NCBI GenBank assembly: GCA_004369045.1
Contig: ML213534.1
Coordinates: forward strand, 104,157 to 168,156
Reading direction: 5' to 3'
Source of the DNA: Heliocybe sulcata
Lineage: Eukaryota > Basidiomycota > Agaricomycetes > Gloeophyllales > Gloeophyllaceae
Length of the DNA stretch: 64,000 nucleotides
In this document: positions 10,069 through 25,805 of the stretch, in pieces
How the letters are laid out: the number at the start of each line of letters is the position of its first letter
How positions within the stretch are numbered: position 1 is the stretch's first letter
Made by a program: the position numbers and the translations under genes
The notes under the pieces: generated by a model
The model's input: only the letters and a program-made list of their open reading frames with translations
What the model was told of the DNA's origin: nothing
Databases searched by the model: none

Positions 10069-12762
10069 ATGGGAGTCGAGGATCTCAGAAACGTCTTCGA
10101 CCGTATATTCAACTCGTCGTTGAGCCTCGCGAAGATCAAAGACGCTGTACTGGGTGGTCGATTGTTGCAACAACCCCGGTACTCAGATAATGAAGCAAGG
10201 GTCTGCGGCAGAAGTATCGTGTGGAAGGTACGTTCGCCAAACCGAACCTCGTGCTAAGTAGTGCTTATAGATGCTATAGGTCTTCCTTACGCCTGAAGAT
10301 CCGCTGAAACCGCGCTCCGACCTCACCCTTAACTCCTTTCTGGAGAGCTGGAAAGGATATCGCGAACAGTATGCTGATCTACTACTGCAACATCTACGAG
10401 CGCCAGACGGCAGTTACGAAGAGCGTCTGGTGATTCCAGGCAGCAATATCTCCCCTGGGCGGTCAAGAATTAATAGTGATTTGGATAAGAACAATCCGCT
10501 GAGCTTGGACCAAAACGTGCGTGTGTCTGTCCTCGTTATCCTACATGCCTCGTCATTGCCTACACAGAACCCTTGGAAGGAATGGTTCGCATCCATGGAG
10601 CTACGGAAAACAATCCAACAGGACGTCGAGCGCACGTGAGGTCTCTTCCCTGTTCACCGTACTGCATTCCGACCTATAGCCCGCATGTCCCAGTTTCCCA
10701 GACGTCGAGTACTTCCGCGACGCAGAGGTGCAATACCAGCTGACAAACATCCTTTTCGTCTATTCTGTCACGCACCCGCACGTCGGTTATCGCCAGGGGA
10801 TGCACGAGCTCCTTGCGCCCCTGTACTATGCGTTAGAGTATGATTTAGTGGAAGGTACGCAGGGTGCGATGGCAGAGGTGTGTGACAGGACATGGTTAGC
10901 CGCGGATGCCTGGAGGCTTTTCGTCTCGATTATGGATGGTGCTGGGCGGTGGTATGAGTGGCGGGAGAATCCTACAGCGGCGTCTACGTCTTCTATGGCG
11001 GCTCACGCCAATCTGAATGCGGGTCGAAATCAACCTGTTCAACCCTACGTTACTCCCGTCGTGCAAGCATGCCATAACATTCAGTCAAATCTGCTGAAAA
11101 GTGTGGATCCGGAGCTGTGGAATGCGCTCCACTCGACCGGCATTGAGCCGACAATATATGGCATGTACGTTCGTCCCGACATACGACCGTGCTCATTCGA
11201 CTGACACAACCTAGGCGGATGCTGCGTCTCCTCTTTACACGGGAGTTCACTCTCCAGGATGCCATGATTCTCTGGGATGGACTGTTCGCCGTGGATCCTA
11301 CAATAGACCTTGCGCAATGGATCTGCGTAGCTATGCTCATCCGAATACGCAATCAGCGTGAGCGCCATATCTAGCTTCCAATGAGCACGACTGACTGTAT
11401 CCAGTCATTCCCGCAAGTGACAATGAGCAACTTATGTACCTGCTCCGGTACCCAACGCTCCCCGCCCAGTCCGACACTGGAGACTCATCCTCTCGACACC
11501 ATACTATCATCCTTATCCAACAAGCCCTAGCACTGCAGATGTGTCCAACACCGTCAACAGGCGCTGCCATGGTTCAGGAGAACCGCAACTTCCTACACAT
11601 ATTGGCTGAGGTTCCTGAGCGAGCTGCGCCGCAGCTCCGACGTCCTGTGCGTCGTGGCGAGAGAGAGAGGTCTGGCTCCGATATGACTGACCTAGGAGCT
11701 GATGCAAGCGTGCGGAGAGCTGGACATTCGCGGAATCTGTCGTCACAGCAGCTTGGGTTGGATGTCCTTGCAAAAGGGTTGTTGGATCGGGGTGAAGCGT
11801 TGGGGATCAACAAGACTTCCTTTATGAACGCTGTAACTGAGTTCAAGGTCAGCAAATGACAGCGTGTTGATAGTATGTGGTGGGACTCATAGATTCTTTA
11901 GCGTAATTTGCCAGAACTCGCTTCGCTGGTCCGAACACCGCCAGCGACCTCTGCCTCTTTTACCGATTTCCCCATGGTAGACGAGCGGCCAGCTGAGGAA
12001 CGGCCTCCATGGGAGCCACGCAGCAGGTTTGAGTTGGAGCGGGAGATCGCTCAGTTACGCACGACGCAGAAGCGGCTGGGGGATTCCGTTTCGTGGATTG
12101 TTGACACGTTACTGCAGGATGAAGATGGTACAGACCGCGATGCCATACAGACCGTCAAGGCGAGGAAACGAGAGGCGCTGGAATGCTTGACCTATGTCCG
12201 GGATACCTTGACGACTGGGTCAACGTTCGTAGACGAGGAGAGACTCGTAGGTGAAGAAGAGCTGAAGAAGCGGAAGGCGACGATAGATGCGGAAAGGGCT
12301 GTGAAAGAGGCTGAATCGGCGGCACGAAGAATGCAGGAGCCTTTGCCTGCAGTCACGATATCCCGGCCGTCGCTTCCTACGGCACCCATTTCCAATGAAT
12401 CCCGCCAGCGGCCATTGCAGACGCACCATTCCGCTGGTTCTATGTCATCGAGGTCACCTCCTGCTACCCGCCTTGCGAGGTCGCCCTCTCCTCCTCTACG
12501 ACCTACTTCGTCGACTTCCACGCCGACGGTGTTGACCCCGAACGCGAATGCAACGCCCATGGCTCCGTGGGCCCACACAAAGCCTAAGTTCTCTGAGCCG
12601 CTTTCTCATTTTGCAACGCTTCCGCGTCCTCCTCCAAGGGTGTCTCAAGCGTCACCGAGTAATTTCTCATTCCCTCCTCGACCAGAGCCTCCGCCACCGA
12701 TGTCACCCACGCAGGGCGAGCGTCATGAAGTGCAGCAGGACCCTCTGGGTGCTCTTCCCTAG
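10069..12762 (+). CDS. TBC-domain RabGAP, TBC1D5-like
   Basis: GTPase-activating protein for Rab GTPases; TBC1D5 acts on Rab7 with retromer in endosomal and autophagic traffic. Seven or so exons. An N-terminal part (SDLTLNSFLESWKGYREQYA) is followed by the TBC domain with both catalytic fingers: the arginine finger in TIQQDVERT/FPDVEYFRD and the glutamine finger in VGYRQGMHELLAPLYYALEY. Further TBC blocks are WNALHSTGIEPTIYGMRMLR and REFTLQDAMILWDGLFAVD. As in TBC1D5, an insertion separates the two halves of the domain. The C-terminal 280 residues include a predicted coiled coil (FELEREIAQLRTTQKRLGDS) and a long Pro/Ser-rich disordered tail ending DPLGALP. The ATG at 10069 is preceded at once by an in-frame stop and was chosen for that reason; an upstream spliced start is possible. 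Confidence 0.85.
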
Positions 12763-13031
12763 TATTTCTCGCATATATAGAGCATCCCGTTGTGTTTGTA
12801 TTACAAGTCTGCCGCTTTACTTAGAAAATTATTCACGCAGTCCGCCGACTCGACCTGTAAGCCCGGACAAGCGCCGGAAAATGGAACGCATGTGATTGGG
12901 CGGTGCGTCCCGAGAGACCCCGCCTGACCCCGGCCTCACGAGACGGCTGCAAGGATTCTCACTGCTCTCTGAAGTAGTTATCTCTCGTCGCCGCTGCCTG
13001 CGCTGGTCGTCGTCGTCCGTCCTTGCCCGCC

Positions 13032-15435
<2,404 letters not shown>

Positions 15436-15713
15436 AGCGTGGGCATCATTCTTCCATACTCTTTCCATACACCAAGTCCATTGGACAGGATGGCGACGTC
15501 TTTGGTAGCTGGCCCTCAGCGACAAAGATGGGTTGCTTCAGGTGTATAGTTCATGGTCTTATATGTACTGGGGGGGTCGTGTTATACTTGTACAGAATAA
15601 AACTACGCTATAAAGCATGAAATTTGCGTGGATCGTCGACAGTCGGCAAGAGCCGGTGTATGTCGCGATCTTTCTCACAGCGCCCGGTAACCTGGACTCT
15701 GCCTTTTACCATC

Positions 15714-18017
15714 ATGTCCAGCAAAGCCGGAGGACTATACGGCGGTATACAGTTCTCTTCCACCTCCGCCTTCGTCTCGCAGAAAATTACTACGTCTGTC
15801 GATGCTTCAGAACAGCCCGCGCACCCCACGCCCGCCTCTAACGACCAGGCCGAACAAGCCACACCTGCTGCTCAAGCAGCTGCTGAATCAGGAACGTCAG
15901 CAACCGCAGGAGGCAAAGCTACAGCCGGTATTCCCTTTTTCCATTATCCTGCGTCGATGCAGTATTAGAGCTCGTTTATTGAAACGGATATTCCCATCGT
16001 AATCCGAAGGATGGTCTGCAGCGCTCGCGTTTGCGCCAATCCGCAGGAAGGCTCCGCAGAAGCTCAAGCCTTCTGTCCCTGTACCTCTAGGTGCGGCTTC
16101 GGCGGATGCAACGAATTCTACGTCCACCCCTACGTCTGCTGCGACAACTTCTTCGTTATCGGCCACTGCTTTTGTGTTCGCACCACCGCAGCTCGTAGAG
16201 GCATCCGCGACACCCGAGGCTGAGCCGACCAAGCAGACGCAAGGATGGGGCAAGAAGATCAAGCCGCCTTCTATGATATTGGATGAAGATGTGAATGGCT
16301 TCAAGGTGGCTCATCGAGGCAAAGCTGCAGGTGGCGGTGGGGGGAAGCGCAAAGGCAAGAAGGTGAACACATCCGCATTCTCACGGTAAGAAATTTCTTA
16401 CGGCTGCCTCTTAGAATAAGAACGTTGCTCCTGTGGCCGTATGGGATCCTGAGGAGCAGTACGACCCGTCGCGACCTAATGACTATCATGAATACAAGAT
16501 GTTCAAGCAGCGAGAGCGCGAAGAAAGGCGTGAACGCATGCTAGAGCAGCGTCGTATGGAGGATAGGAAACGTTACAGACGTAGCAGCAGTTATACCGAC
16601 TCGGAACACGGAGGATCAGATGACGAGAGGCCTCGGAAAACAGGTGAGTGCTTCGCTTGTTATTAATGGGTGCTCCCCTACAAATCTGTGAGCAGGTCGC
16701 TACGATGAAGACATTGATCGTTGGAATCCCGAAGATGATGGACCTCGTCGGGGACTAGGCAGCGTACCTTCACCCGAACCCGTGCGCGTTGAGAAAGATT
16801 TGACGGGAGATGAGGCATATCAGCGCCGTCTAGCGATGTCAATGACTGGTGATGAGGCCTATCAACGCCGCCTGGCACTAGCCCAAGGAACGTCGTCTGC
16901 GCAGGCACCACCTCCAGCGCCTCCGAGACTGCCTACGCCCTCGCCTCCGCCTCCCGTGGTCGTCCCCACGCCGATCAGAACGCCATTCGAAGATACCGAC
17001 GAGAATGATGATTCCATTCCGGGTTTGCGCCCTCTGCCGCCTCCTACGCTATCGCCCGTTCCGCCTATTCAGATAGGTGAAGAAGCATACCTCAGGCGCA
17101 TGACTATGTCTCAGGCGCCCGAGCGACCGACCCTTGCTTACAACCCTTTCGCTCCTCCTTCGGTTCCCCCACCGCCACCTCCCGGGGTCATACCCGGTGT
17201 TGTTGATCTGGACGAGAGAGCCAGGAAGGGTAAGGAGGCTGCAGCTGCAATTGCCGCGAAGCTTAAGGCTCTGGCGCCTCCCACTGGAGCGTCTGAGACA
17301 TCTTCCGTATCACCGGTGCCGTTCGTGGCAGATGAAGGTCCATCCAAGCGGTAAATCAGTTATATTCCGGATCGACGCAGTACTGACGTCCAGGAGCAGG
17401 CCTGATCCTCAGGGTTTCGCTGCCCGGCTGATGGCTAAGTGGGGCCATAAAGAAGGCCAAGGCTTGGGTGCTGATGGGTCGGGCATTGTCAATGCTCTCA
17501 CTGTCGAACAAGTTCAAGGGAAAGGAGGTAAGGGTAAGGGTAAGGGTGGGAGTGGAGCGGCAGTTGGCTCGAAGATGGGCAGGATTGTCAACAATAATGA
17601 GGATGCCAAGGCTCGGGAAGATCGTGAGCGATTTGGAGAGCCTAGCAGGGTCATTGTCTTGACCAACATGGTTGGTCCGGAGGATGTGGACGACGAAGAA
17701 CTGAGGGATGAGATCGGTATGTTACATTTACCTAGGTCACGTCTCTGCCGGCAGCTGATGTATTCTGTCTGCTAGGCGAGGAGTGCAGTAAGAATGGCAC
17801 GGTTGAGCGGGTCATCGTCCATCTTGTCAGCCCTCCCCCATCGAACCCCGAAGATGCTGTCAGGATCTTTGTCTTGTTTGCCGGACCGGTTGGTGCTTGG
17901 AAGACGGTTCGCGAGTTGGATGGGAGGTACTTTGGTGGCCGTCAAGTTACGGCCAAATATTTCCCCGAGGGCACGTTCTCAAGGTTTGAGTTCGATGCGG
18001 ATATTACTCCTCGCTGA
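15714..18017 (+). CDS. Splicing factor 45 (SPF45/RBM17) homologue
   Basis: Alternative or second-step splicing factor that contacts U2-associated proteins in the nucleus. The N-terminus is [16 protein letters not shown]. The conserved motif [20 protein letters not shown] leads to an Arg/Glu-rich helix, a long Pro-rich linker, a G-patch ([19 protein letters not shown]) and a C-terminal U2AF homology motif ([18 protein letters not shown], ending [17 protein letters not shown]). The RYF of the latter is the R-x-F signature that binds UHM-ligand motifs. The linker carries three copies of a [12 protein letters not shown]-like unit (16800-16841, 16842-16880, 17072-17110). Introns interrupt the Ala-rich N-terminal part, the Arg/Glu region, the G-patch lead-in and the UHM. 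It ends TPR just after FEFDADI. Orthology is well supported by domain order. Confidence 0.9.
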
Positions 18018-18268
18018 TATCGTATGCTGTTGTCTTGCTTTTTGAAGTGTTACGTAGGAGGTCTTTGGTTGTGATTGAAGCAATTGCACTTTACACTCTA
18101 GCCCGCTCTCCCATCTCTTCGCCCACTAAGGACTTCGCCATTTTTTGCCAGTACAAGTCCGCCCGGCCCACGGGCAACTGGCTGCTCTTCGGCGTCCTCG
18201 GTCTCTCTGACTATATTTATGTATTTGTCCAGCAGAGTAGGAGACATCTCGCTTTGTTCCCAACCGCC

Positions 18269-19391
18269 ATGACAGACTTGAGCGATGCTCCAAAGCCGTG
18301 GCTCCTGCCCCTAGACGACAGATATTACTACCTCGATGAGGAAGAGGCGTACTTCTTCAAGACGGAAACTGGGATCACCGACGAAGATGAATTGAAGAGG
18401 CATATCATCTCCGTCCAGAAGAAGGCTTTTGAGGTAAGTTATCATGTCCCCGTCATGCAGTAGGATACTCGAACTGACGAGGCACAGGTACATCAGTACC
18501 CATGCATACGTATATTTGAGTTTGCAAGGTACAGGCGGGGTATCTCGCTTGCGATACACTAATACCTGTTCTTAGGCTCAAAATGGCGCGTCTGCCTGCT
18601 TATCCGCACCTCCTGGAACTCGGGCGGGAGCGCCAAGACGCAATATTCCTCGACCTAGGATGTTGCTGTACGTCCCCCTCGGTTCGCGCTATATTTAACT
18701 GATCTGACACTGTGGCTGCATATGCCAGTTGGCAACGATGTCAGAAAAGCGGTACAGGACGGGTTTCCAGTCAAAAATTGCGTTGCGTCTGACCTTGAGA
18801 ACGGTCAGTTCCGTCATATTTATTTCGGAGGTTCTCATGCTAATGTTGCCGTCAGGTCTCTGGGAGCTTGGACATGAGATGTTCTGTTCGACGCCTGAGT
18901 CCTTTCCTGTTCCGTTCGTCCAAGGGGATATCCTTGACCCAGAGTTCCTGCGGCCGTGGCCATCGCTGCCCTCGAAGAATTTTGCGGGCACGGAGACAAT
19001 TCCTCGGGACCTCCAGTCCCTAAACCCCCTTCGTGGACGCGTCTCTGCCGTATTCACAGGAGCCTTCTTCCATCTCTTTTCCGAGCAGACTCAAGCAAAG
19101 GTCGCTGCGGCTCTTGCCTGCTTGATCTCTGACGAACCCGGGTCGATGCTGTTTGGCGTTCAAGGAGGTGCCGCGGAGAAAGGAATATGGCAGCCCACGG
19201 GCAGCGCGTACACAATGTTTTGTCACTCCCCTGGAAGCTGGAGGGAGCTATGGACCGGGATATTTGGTGAAGATAAGGTGGATGTTCAGGCTAGACTACG
19301 GAAGGAGATTGGAGGTGATGACTTCTTTGGTATGTTTCCAGGTAACAAGAATCCGTATCATGTGCTCGAGTGGTCCGTCATTAGATTATAG
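18269..19391 (+). CDS. SAM-dependent methyltransferase domain protein
   Basis: Class I methyltransferase-like protein of a type common in basidiomycetes; substrate unknown. Exon 1 reads MTDLSDAPKPWLLPLDDRYY and includes a long acidic helical start. Introns at about 18433, 18529, 18670 and 18804 join VHQYPCIRIFEFARLKMAR, the SAM-binding loop AIFLDLGCC..GNDVRKAV (motif I, DLGxxxG) and SDLENGLWELG. The last part holds FVQGDILDPEFL (motif II region, acidic residue), AVFTGAFFHLFSEQTQAKVA (motif III) and PGSMLFGVQGG (motif IV). It ends NPYHVLEWSVIRL. The layout resembles methyltransferases found in some meroterpenoid clusters, but nothing else of such a cluster is nearby. An isolated tailoring or housekeeping role cannot be told apart. 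Confidence 0.8.
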
Positions 19392-19565
19392 ACCCAAAGG
19401 ACTGACCGCTCATGTCATTAGAGTGCTAGAAGTAGTGGTGATTTCGTCTACCATGCCCATACTTGCCATGTATTCAACAGGCTATAATTGCGTGATGTGA
19501 CTGTGTGACCTCACGTGCAAAGGTGCGCGTCGCGTCGCCGCGTGCTGTTCTTTCCTTCCACCATC

Positions 19566-20958
19566 ATGAAGCGATCTCTGGCTGTGTCTGAGGAGGAGAT
19601 GCACACGACTGGTCTTCGTGAGACTGTCCGTCTAGTATCTACGAAAGTCACCGTCGCAACTGCCACCACCGGAAAAAGGAGAAAAGTCCAAGTTGTAAGG
19701 TAGGTTGCTTTCTCCGGGGGCACGACGCGCTCTGACTGTTCGGTAGGAATAGCAGAACAGTGGCAACCTCTTCTGGGGGATTGGATGGTGGCTCGAAGAC
19801 TTCTTTGGAAGCCCTTGAAAATCTGGAGAAGGACACGCTGCATGAAAGCTGGTACAAGGTCCTCGAGCCTGAGTTCTCTAAGCCATACTTTCGAACGGTA
19901 AGAGTTCACTTTATTCGGCCCATTTTCCGCGTCTCAAATTAGGAGGAATTGTTAGCTGAAGGAATTTATTGTCTCGGAACACAAGCAATACAACATCTAC
20001 CCTGCTCGTCAGTTTCCTATCCTGGTTATTCGTGGGTAGGCGGTGGCGTACTCATCCATCATGTTCTCGATATGCCCGCAGATAAGAACATCTACTCGTG
20101 GTCACGGCTCACGCCCTTGGACTCTGTGAAAATCGTGGTCATCGGCCAGGCATGCCTGTCTTGTTGATGTGGCATCCTATGTCACGACATACTCACTTCT
20201 CACTGCGTTGGTAGGACCCTTATCACGATGTCGGACAAGCACATGGTGAGCATAGTCTGGAAAGGTGCAGTAACCCTTACCTGACTATAACGCAGGGCTC
20301 GCCTTCTCCGTCCTTCCGCCCACCAAGGTCCCTCCGTCACTCCGCAACATTTACAAACAAATCAAAACCGATGTCCCCTCGTTCTCCATCCCAACATCTG
20401 GGCAAGCTGTTATCCGCTCACTTCCTCTCCACTTCTAACTCCATCTTCTGCACAGCGACCTAACCCCCCTCGCCAAACAAGGCGTCCTCTGGCTCAACGC
20501 TTGCCTCACCGTCCGCGCACACAAAGCCAACTCGCACTCCGGCAAAGGCTGGGAGACGTTCACGTCTGAGGTTTTGCGAGCAGTGCTATCCCGCGAGAGC
20601 GGCCGCGGAGTCGTCGTCTTCGCCTGGGGTATACCTGCACAGAAGACGTGCGACAAGGTCGGCATTGACGAGGTTCGTCCTGACGACCCTGAATCGCCTT
20701 CCCCCACTGATTCTGAGGGCGTACTTAGCAGAAACATCTTGTCTTGAGGCAAGCGATTTGTCTGTGATGGTTCATCCGTCGTCCAGATGCTAATATACCA
20801 TCACGTCATCCAGGTCTGCGCATCCGTCCCCATTATCCGCGCACCGAGGGTTTCTCGGGAATGGCCATTTCAAAACAGCCAATGACTGGCTGCGCAAGCA
20901 GTACGGCGAGGGAGAGGAGATTGATTGGACAGTCTTGGGCGAATCACCAGCCCTCTAG
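19566..20958 (+). CDS. UNG1: Uracil-DNA glycosylase (family 1)
   Basis: Base-excision repair enzyme that removes uracil from DNA in nucleus and mitochondria. About seven exons. The N-terminus [20 protein letters not shown] is followed by a basic GKRRKVQ stretch that could be a nuclear signal, then [19 protein letters not shown] and [21 protein letters not shown]. The catalytic water-activating loop [13 protein letters not shown] is formed across an intron at 20150-20214 whose donor is GC, not GT. Later blocks are [39 protein letters not shown] (uracil pocket Asn), [12 protein letters not shown] and the Leu-loop [17 protein letters not shown]. All active-site motifs are present and the C-terminus ([15 protein letters not shown]) is typical, so the enzyme should be functional. 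Confidence 0.93.
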
Positions 20959-21133
20959 TGCCCACCAGCTACACGTATTTGATTCGATTTAGTCAGGATT
21001 GCTTTGGTTGTACAGAGGTAAAGGGACGATAGCTACACATGTACTGACAGACAACACCAAAGCAATGCGCGATATAGTGATCAACAGTTGCCATGACGTA
21101 CGAGTCCCGCACGCTTCTCTTCTTCACTCAGGC

Positions 21134-24100
21134 CTACCGACGGTTCCTCCAATTTTGCTGCCCGAAAGGACTGGGCGGGGAACTGAAGAAGCTCGTGCCC
21201 GGAGGCGCCGAGTGGGAGGTTGGGAAGGGACTGGGGCTGGGAGCATGGGAGAAGGGAGATTGCAGTATACCTCCTTGCATTATGGAGAACTGCGACAGAG
21301 ATTGTAGGCTATTCATGGAGTTTGACGGGGTGAGTGACTTGGAAGGCGATACGGACGCCGGAGGCCTCCAGTTCTGGACAAAAACTTCTATCAGCAAAAG
21401 AACACGAATGTTGACACTACGTTGCTGACATGTTTCTTGCCCTCTCTATACAGCTCGTCCAGCTTCTGGTCGAAGGACCCCTCTTCTTCAAAATGATGGT
21501 ACTCCTTGTACAGTCTCAAAGCCGTTCTCGCGTCTTCGATGGAGTCATGTGTGTCTGTCTGTATATTCTCTTGCAGGACAAACCAGGCCAGGAATTTGAG
21601 CGAGAGGCGTCGTTGCCGCTCTCTTATGAAATAGAGATCGACGGTGTCGATCACCTGCTCCGGAGGGACGAAGATATCTGCGACCGAATGCGTAAGCAAC
21701 CGTCTCGTGGAAGCCATTTGACTCACTGATTATGCGGAAATCTTTCGTTAGACCGTGTCCTATGAATATACAACCTCTGTCGACGAGAAGCCGTAACTTC
21801 TTGTACACCAGCTTCAGCGGAGTTAGGGTATATCGCGACAGCGCCGGATCAAGGTCGCCAACTGAGGGACAGTGTCAGGATGTTTCTTTCATGAATCATG
21901 GGATACGGACATTTAATCCCTGAGAACTCCGTCAGATAATCCACGATTGTTTCGCTGGTGTGGATATGGTCATCGATGAATGGTACGCCTTGTTTAGGGC
22001 CGTCGCCGCGCAGCACGGACACCCGAGCAAGGCTCAGACGAGCAGGCCGGAGCACTTTCTTCGTTCCGTCTGAACGGTACTCTACCTCTTCCTAAGGATG
22101 TAAACCAGAAATGAGTATAGGTCGCTGCGAGCAATGATTGACTACGCTTTACCTGCTGCATGGATACGAATTCCGCGTCAATTGCCACCAAAGTACCCGG
22201 CCTCGGGAGTTCGTCGTATCGTAGACAATCATGCTTGATAGAGCCTTTATCTCGATTCCTGCAACACACGTCATAATATGCCCTACGGTGAGACGATGAG
22301 GATAGCACTCACAGCGAGATGTTGGTATCCGTGCATAATATGGTTGGATCAAGCTCGTCAGGGAGCCCACTAAAGTCGAGCTTATCCTGTAGATCCGTTC
22401 GTTCTAGATACAGCACAGCAGGCACCTACGCAGAGATGAGCTCGTACAGGCGTCGAGGTATGCACAGTCGTACCTTCCACCTCCCGGGGAAGCTGAGCGC
22501 CTCGGCTTCGGAGATATTGCGGACCATGAAGTCGTTGAAAACAAACCAGGGGCTACCATCGGGAGTACCGGTCGCGTCGGGAACTGATAGGGCAATCAGA
22601 AAGACGTTCTTTCCAGATAGACTAACTTGCCTTTGACGATCGCCACGAGATGCGAGCTGCCTTCCTTCGAGACAATCTGGACAACCATGGCCTAGACGAA
22701 CGAGGAAACCATGAGCCAGAAAATACATCAGCTTCCTATATCCTGCACATACCCTCAGCTCGTATATCACACCCTCCGGATCATCCACGCCCTCAATCTG
22801 CCCGTGCACCTCCATCACCGGCGTCAAAAACCGCTTCCGGCGGCTGTCCACCCAAAACTTGAAATTCTCCTCGCTAAACACCGCAGCATTGATCCCCAGC
22901 ACCGCAGGCAGGTCCCGCGTGGGGATCGAGCGCTTCGTCTCGAACGCCGCGAACTGCTTGCACGTCTGGCACGTCGCCTTGTGCGTCATCGTGCGGATCA
23001 GCGAGTTGCGCAGAATGGACACAAAGTCGTGGTGCGCGAGCGAGTCTTCCGGGTACATCTAATGGATATAAGTAATCATAATGTGGAAGGGGAAGGATTC
23101 CGACCTTGCGAGGGTAGACCATGTCGACCATGTGCGTCATGTTCTCCTTCTCCCGGACGGCCTTGCAGTTCATGCAGGTGATGATGTTCTTGCCGTCTAT
23201 CCCGAGCAGCTGCGTGATGGGCGCGGCGGCAGGCGACGAGGGCGTCCCCGCAAACGCAGACGGCACCAGCGAGGGGTTATGCGGGAACGCGTTCCCTTCA
23301 GAGCTGATATGGTCGATCAGGAAACGGTGGAACGTCTGTATGGTATGCGCGTAGTTCATATCCGGACTGTCCCGCCCATAGTCAATCAGCTCAATCGCGT
23401 TCTGAGCTGTAAACTAGGAATCAGCATGTAGGTCAATGACGCATTCAATCCATGTCACCTTGCGCGAGCATCCCAAGCGTCTTGCAGAAATTACTCGCCT
23501 GGCAGTTGATGCCCCGGGCGTCCTCCAACATGCGCGCCACGAATCCCAGCTCGCACAGCAGGCAATGCTCTCTCGGGCAGTTGGTCGTGGTATGCGACTT
23601 TGCGAGGCGCCGTATCGGGAGGGTGTAGTGCATCAGCTGCACCATCGAGTTGGTGTACGAGTTGAGAATGTGTGTCTCCAGGCCGCTGTACTCGGTCTTG
23701 TTAAAGTGCCTGGCCGGGCGGCTTGGTTAGTGATGTCCAGGAAATTGGGGGCGAGAGGTTACCCGAAATCGAAGTCTTCGACGCCGAATTTGGAGTATTC
23801 GATCTCGACTTTGCGGTAGGCTTTTGGAATATCTTCCGGGAGGACTTCCGCCGTGGGTGTCTGCGGCTCGGACTACATCCCGATGACGGTCAGAACACTG
23901 AACATGCATCCCGCTCCGACCACGCACCTCCTGCCGCCGCATCTTCCCGCTCCTGAAGTGAGCCTGATCTCGACGGGGGACAGTCACAGCCACATTCCGT
24001 CTTCCCTTGAGCTCCTTGGGTAGCGGCGCATACGCGACATTGTCGCTCATCTTCATCGTGGCGAGGACCTGCGGGGGTATTTTTGCTGGAGGAGGGAAAT

Positions 24101-25436
24101 GCGGCTTTGTGGTCATGAGCTGGGGAGTCCAGGAGGAGAGTAGTGGGCTGTTGTAGTAAGGAAGACCGATAGAGTTGAGAGGTCTGTACACCCTCGTTAG
24201 TACTGGTAGATGCGACGAGGTAGGGAGGCAGCTTACGTTGAGTCAGTCCAAGCGAGCTGTGGGAGAGGCTCAGGGGTATCAGCCCATTCTACCGGTTGCC
24301 CTTCGAATCCATTGAAAGGAATGTCCCCGTCGTGGTCGCCCGCGCTCATAATATGGACAAGGCCGTCGCCGTCGCCAAATGCCATGTATGAACCTGTCGG
24401 AGAGACCGCGGCGCATGTAATAAACGATGGAGCGTCCAACTGTATATACACCGAGTTCAGTGCATTGCAGTAGTGGCATGGAACACCTTACGTGGTAGAA
24501 CTCGTACGCCTTGCTGGGATTAGAGACATCCACGATGTTGATTAGACCTTGGTTGGATGTTATGACGAGACTTGACTGGCGCTTGGGCTGCACGTTGATG
24601 AACGCGGGCCCATCGGAAAAGGGAACCGGAGGTAAAGCACGGAGCGTCCGCAAATCATATATTTTAACCAAGGGATCCAGGAACGGCCGACCCTGCCTAC
24701 GTACAACACAAATATCAGACCAACTTCGGTAGTTACAGGTGACGCGGATATCCACCTCAGCCCCCATCCGACAGTGTAGACAAAGTTCCCGCTGACCTGC
24801 AGGCCTTGTATGTTGCCGACGTGGGCCTTTACCGTGTTTTCGCCGCCACCGTCGTCGCGGCGCATACCCGTGCGGGGGTCATGTGTCCGTATGCATCCAT
24901 CCATGGAGCCAGAGAGGAGGGATGTGTAAGAGAACTCTAGGTGGGAGATCATGGAAGGTGCGGAGACTTGTCGAACAGCATCGCCAGTCAGGGCGTTGAG
25001 CAAGAGGAGCTCGGGAGTCGTGGTAGACACAGCAATGACCTGCGAGGTACTCGAGGTATTGGAGAACGTAGTAACAGTCGCCGAAGACCTGTCATGGCAC
25101 TCTGTTCACAGTAATCCAATCTCATAATTTATGGCCATACCGAAAGTACCACTTGTTCACGCCGCCCTTGCTCCACGAACCCATCCCATCGCTCGCAACG
25201 CCCACCGCTCTAACATACTGGTCTTCAGCAATAACCTTCTTGACTGCAAGCCCGCCACCGACGGGATACGTTACCCCGCGCACCCCGCGCGGCGTGTAGT
25301 AGGCGAGGACATTTCCCGAGTCAAGTCCTGTCCAGAGCGTGTCGGACACAGGATCGAATGAGAGAGCAGTAACGGGTTGCGGGTACAAGTTCCATGGTTG
25401 ACCGATAGGCGCTATGGGGCGGTATGTCGACGCCAT
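21134..25436 (-). CDS. PAN2: PAN2, catalytic subunit of the PAN2-PAN3 poly(A) nuclease
   Basis: Cytoplasmic deadenylase subunit that, with PAN3, shortens poly(A) tails before CCR4-NOT. Start at [20 protein letters not shown] (25436); the frame is open slightly upstream but has no ATG there. The N-terminal beta-propeller (25.4-24.2 kb: [39 protein letters not shown]) is followed by the linker and a catalytically dead UCH-type domain (24.2-22.4 kb: [39 protein letters not shown]). The C-terminal DEDD exonuclease domain follows (22.15-21.4 kb) with [28 protein letters not shown] and [14 protein letters not shown], so the acidic residues are kept. The last exon is Ser/Pro-rich and ends GQQNWRNRR after the PAN2 signature NWRPP. 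More than ten introns. UNG ends 175 bp away, convergent. Confidence 0.93.
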
Positions 25437-25805
25437 GCCCGCCCGCACGTCGTGTCGATCCTGCAGTACGGGGACGCGTTACGTAAGCGAGAGCTTCTTG
25501 TATTTCCACGAGTTTCGATTGGTTCCGCTACACCCGGGCGTTCAAGCGCACGTATATACGCTCATAGGAAATGATGATAAAATATACTGTCATTTGCACT
25601 ACGGGGCACGATCCAATTCCATACAAGCAGTCACGTCTATCTCTACGGTCAGAGTCTATCAATGCTCGATACAAATCCAAATGAAGAAACGTCTATCTAA
25701 CACACTTTGCCGCAGTCCTGTATCAGAAGAAAATTCAGACTCTCGGTCACACACAGAAGGAATATCCACGAACTGGTTCATTGCAAAAGACAATTCCGCG
25801 ACGTC

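Noticed and set aside
18269-19391. Methyltransferase and P450 as parts of one secondary-metabolite cluster
   Set aside because: They are 10 kb apart and separated by housekeeping genes (RabGAP, SDH1, SPF45); no synthase gene is present.
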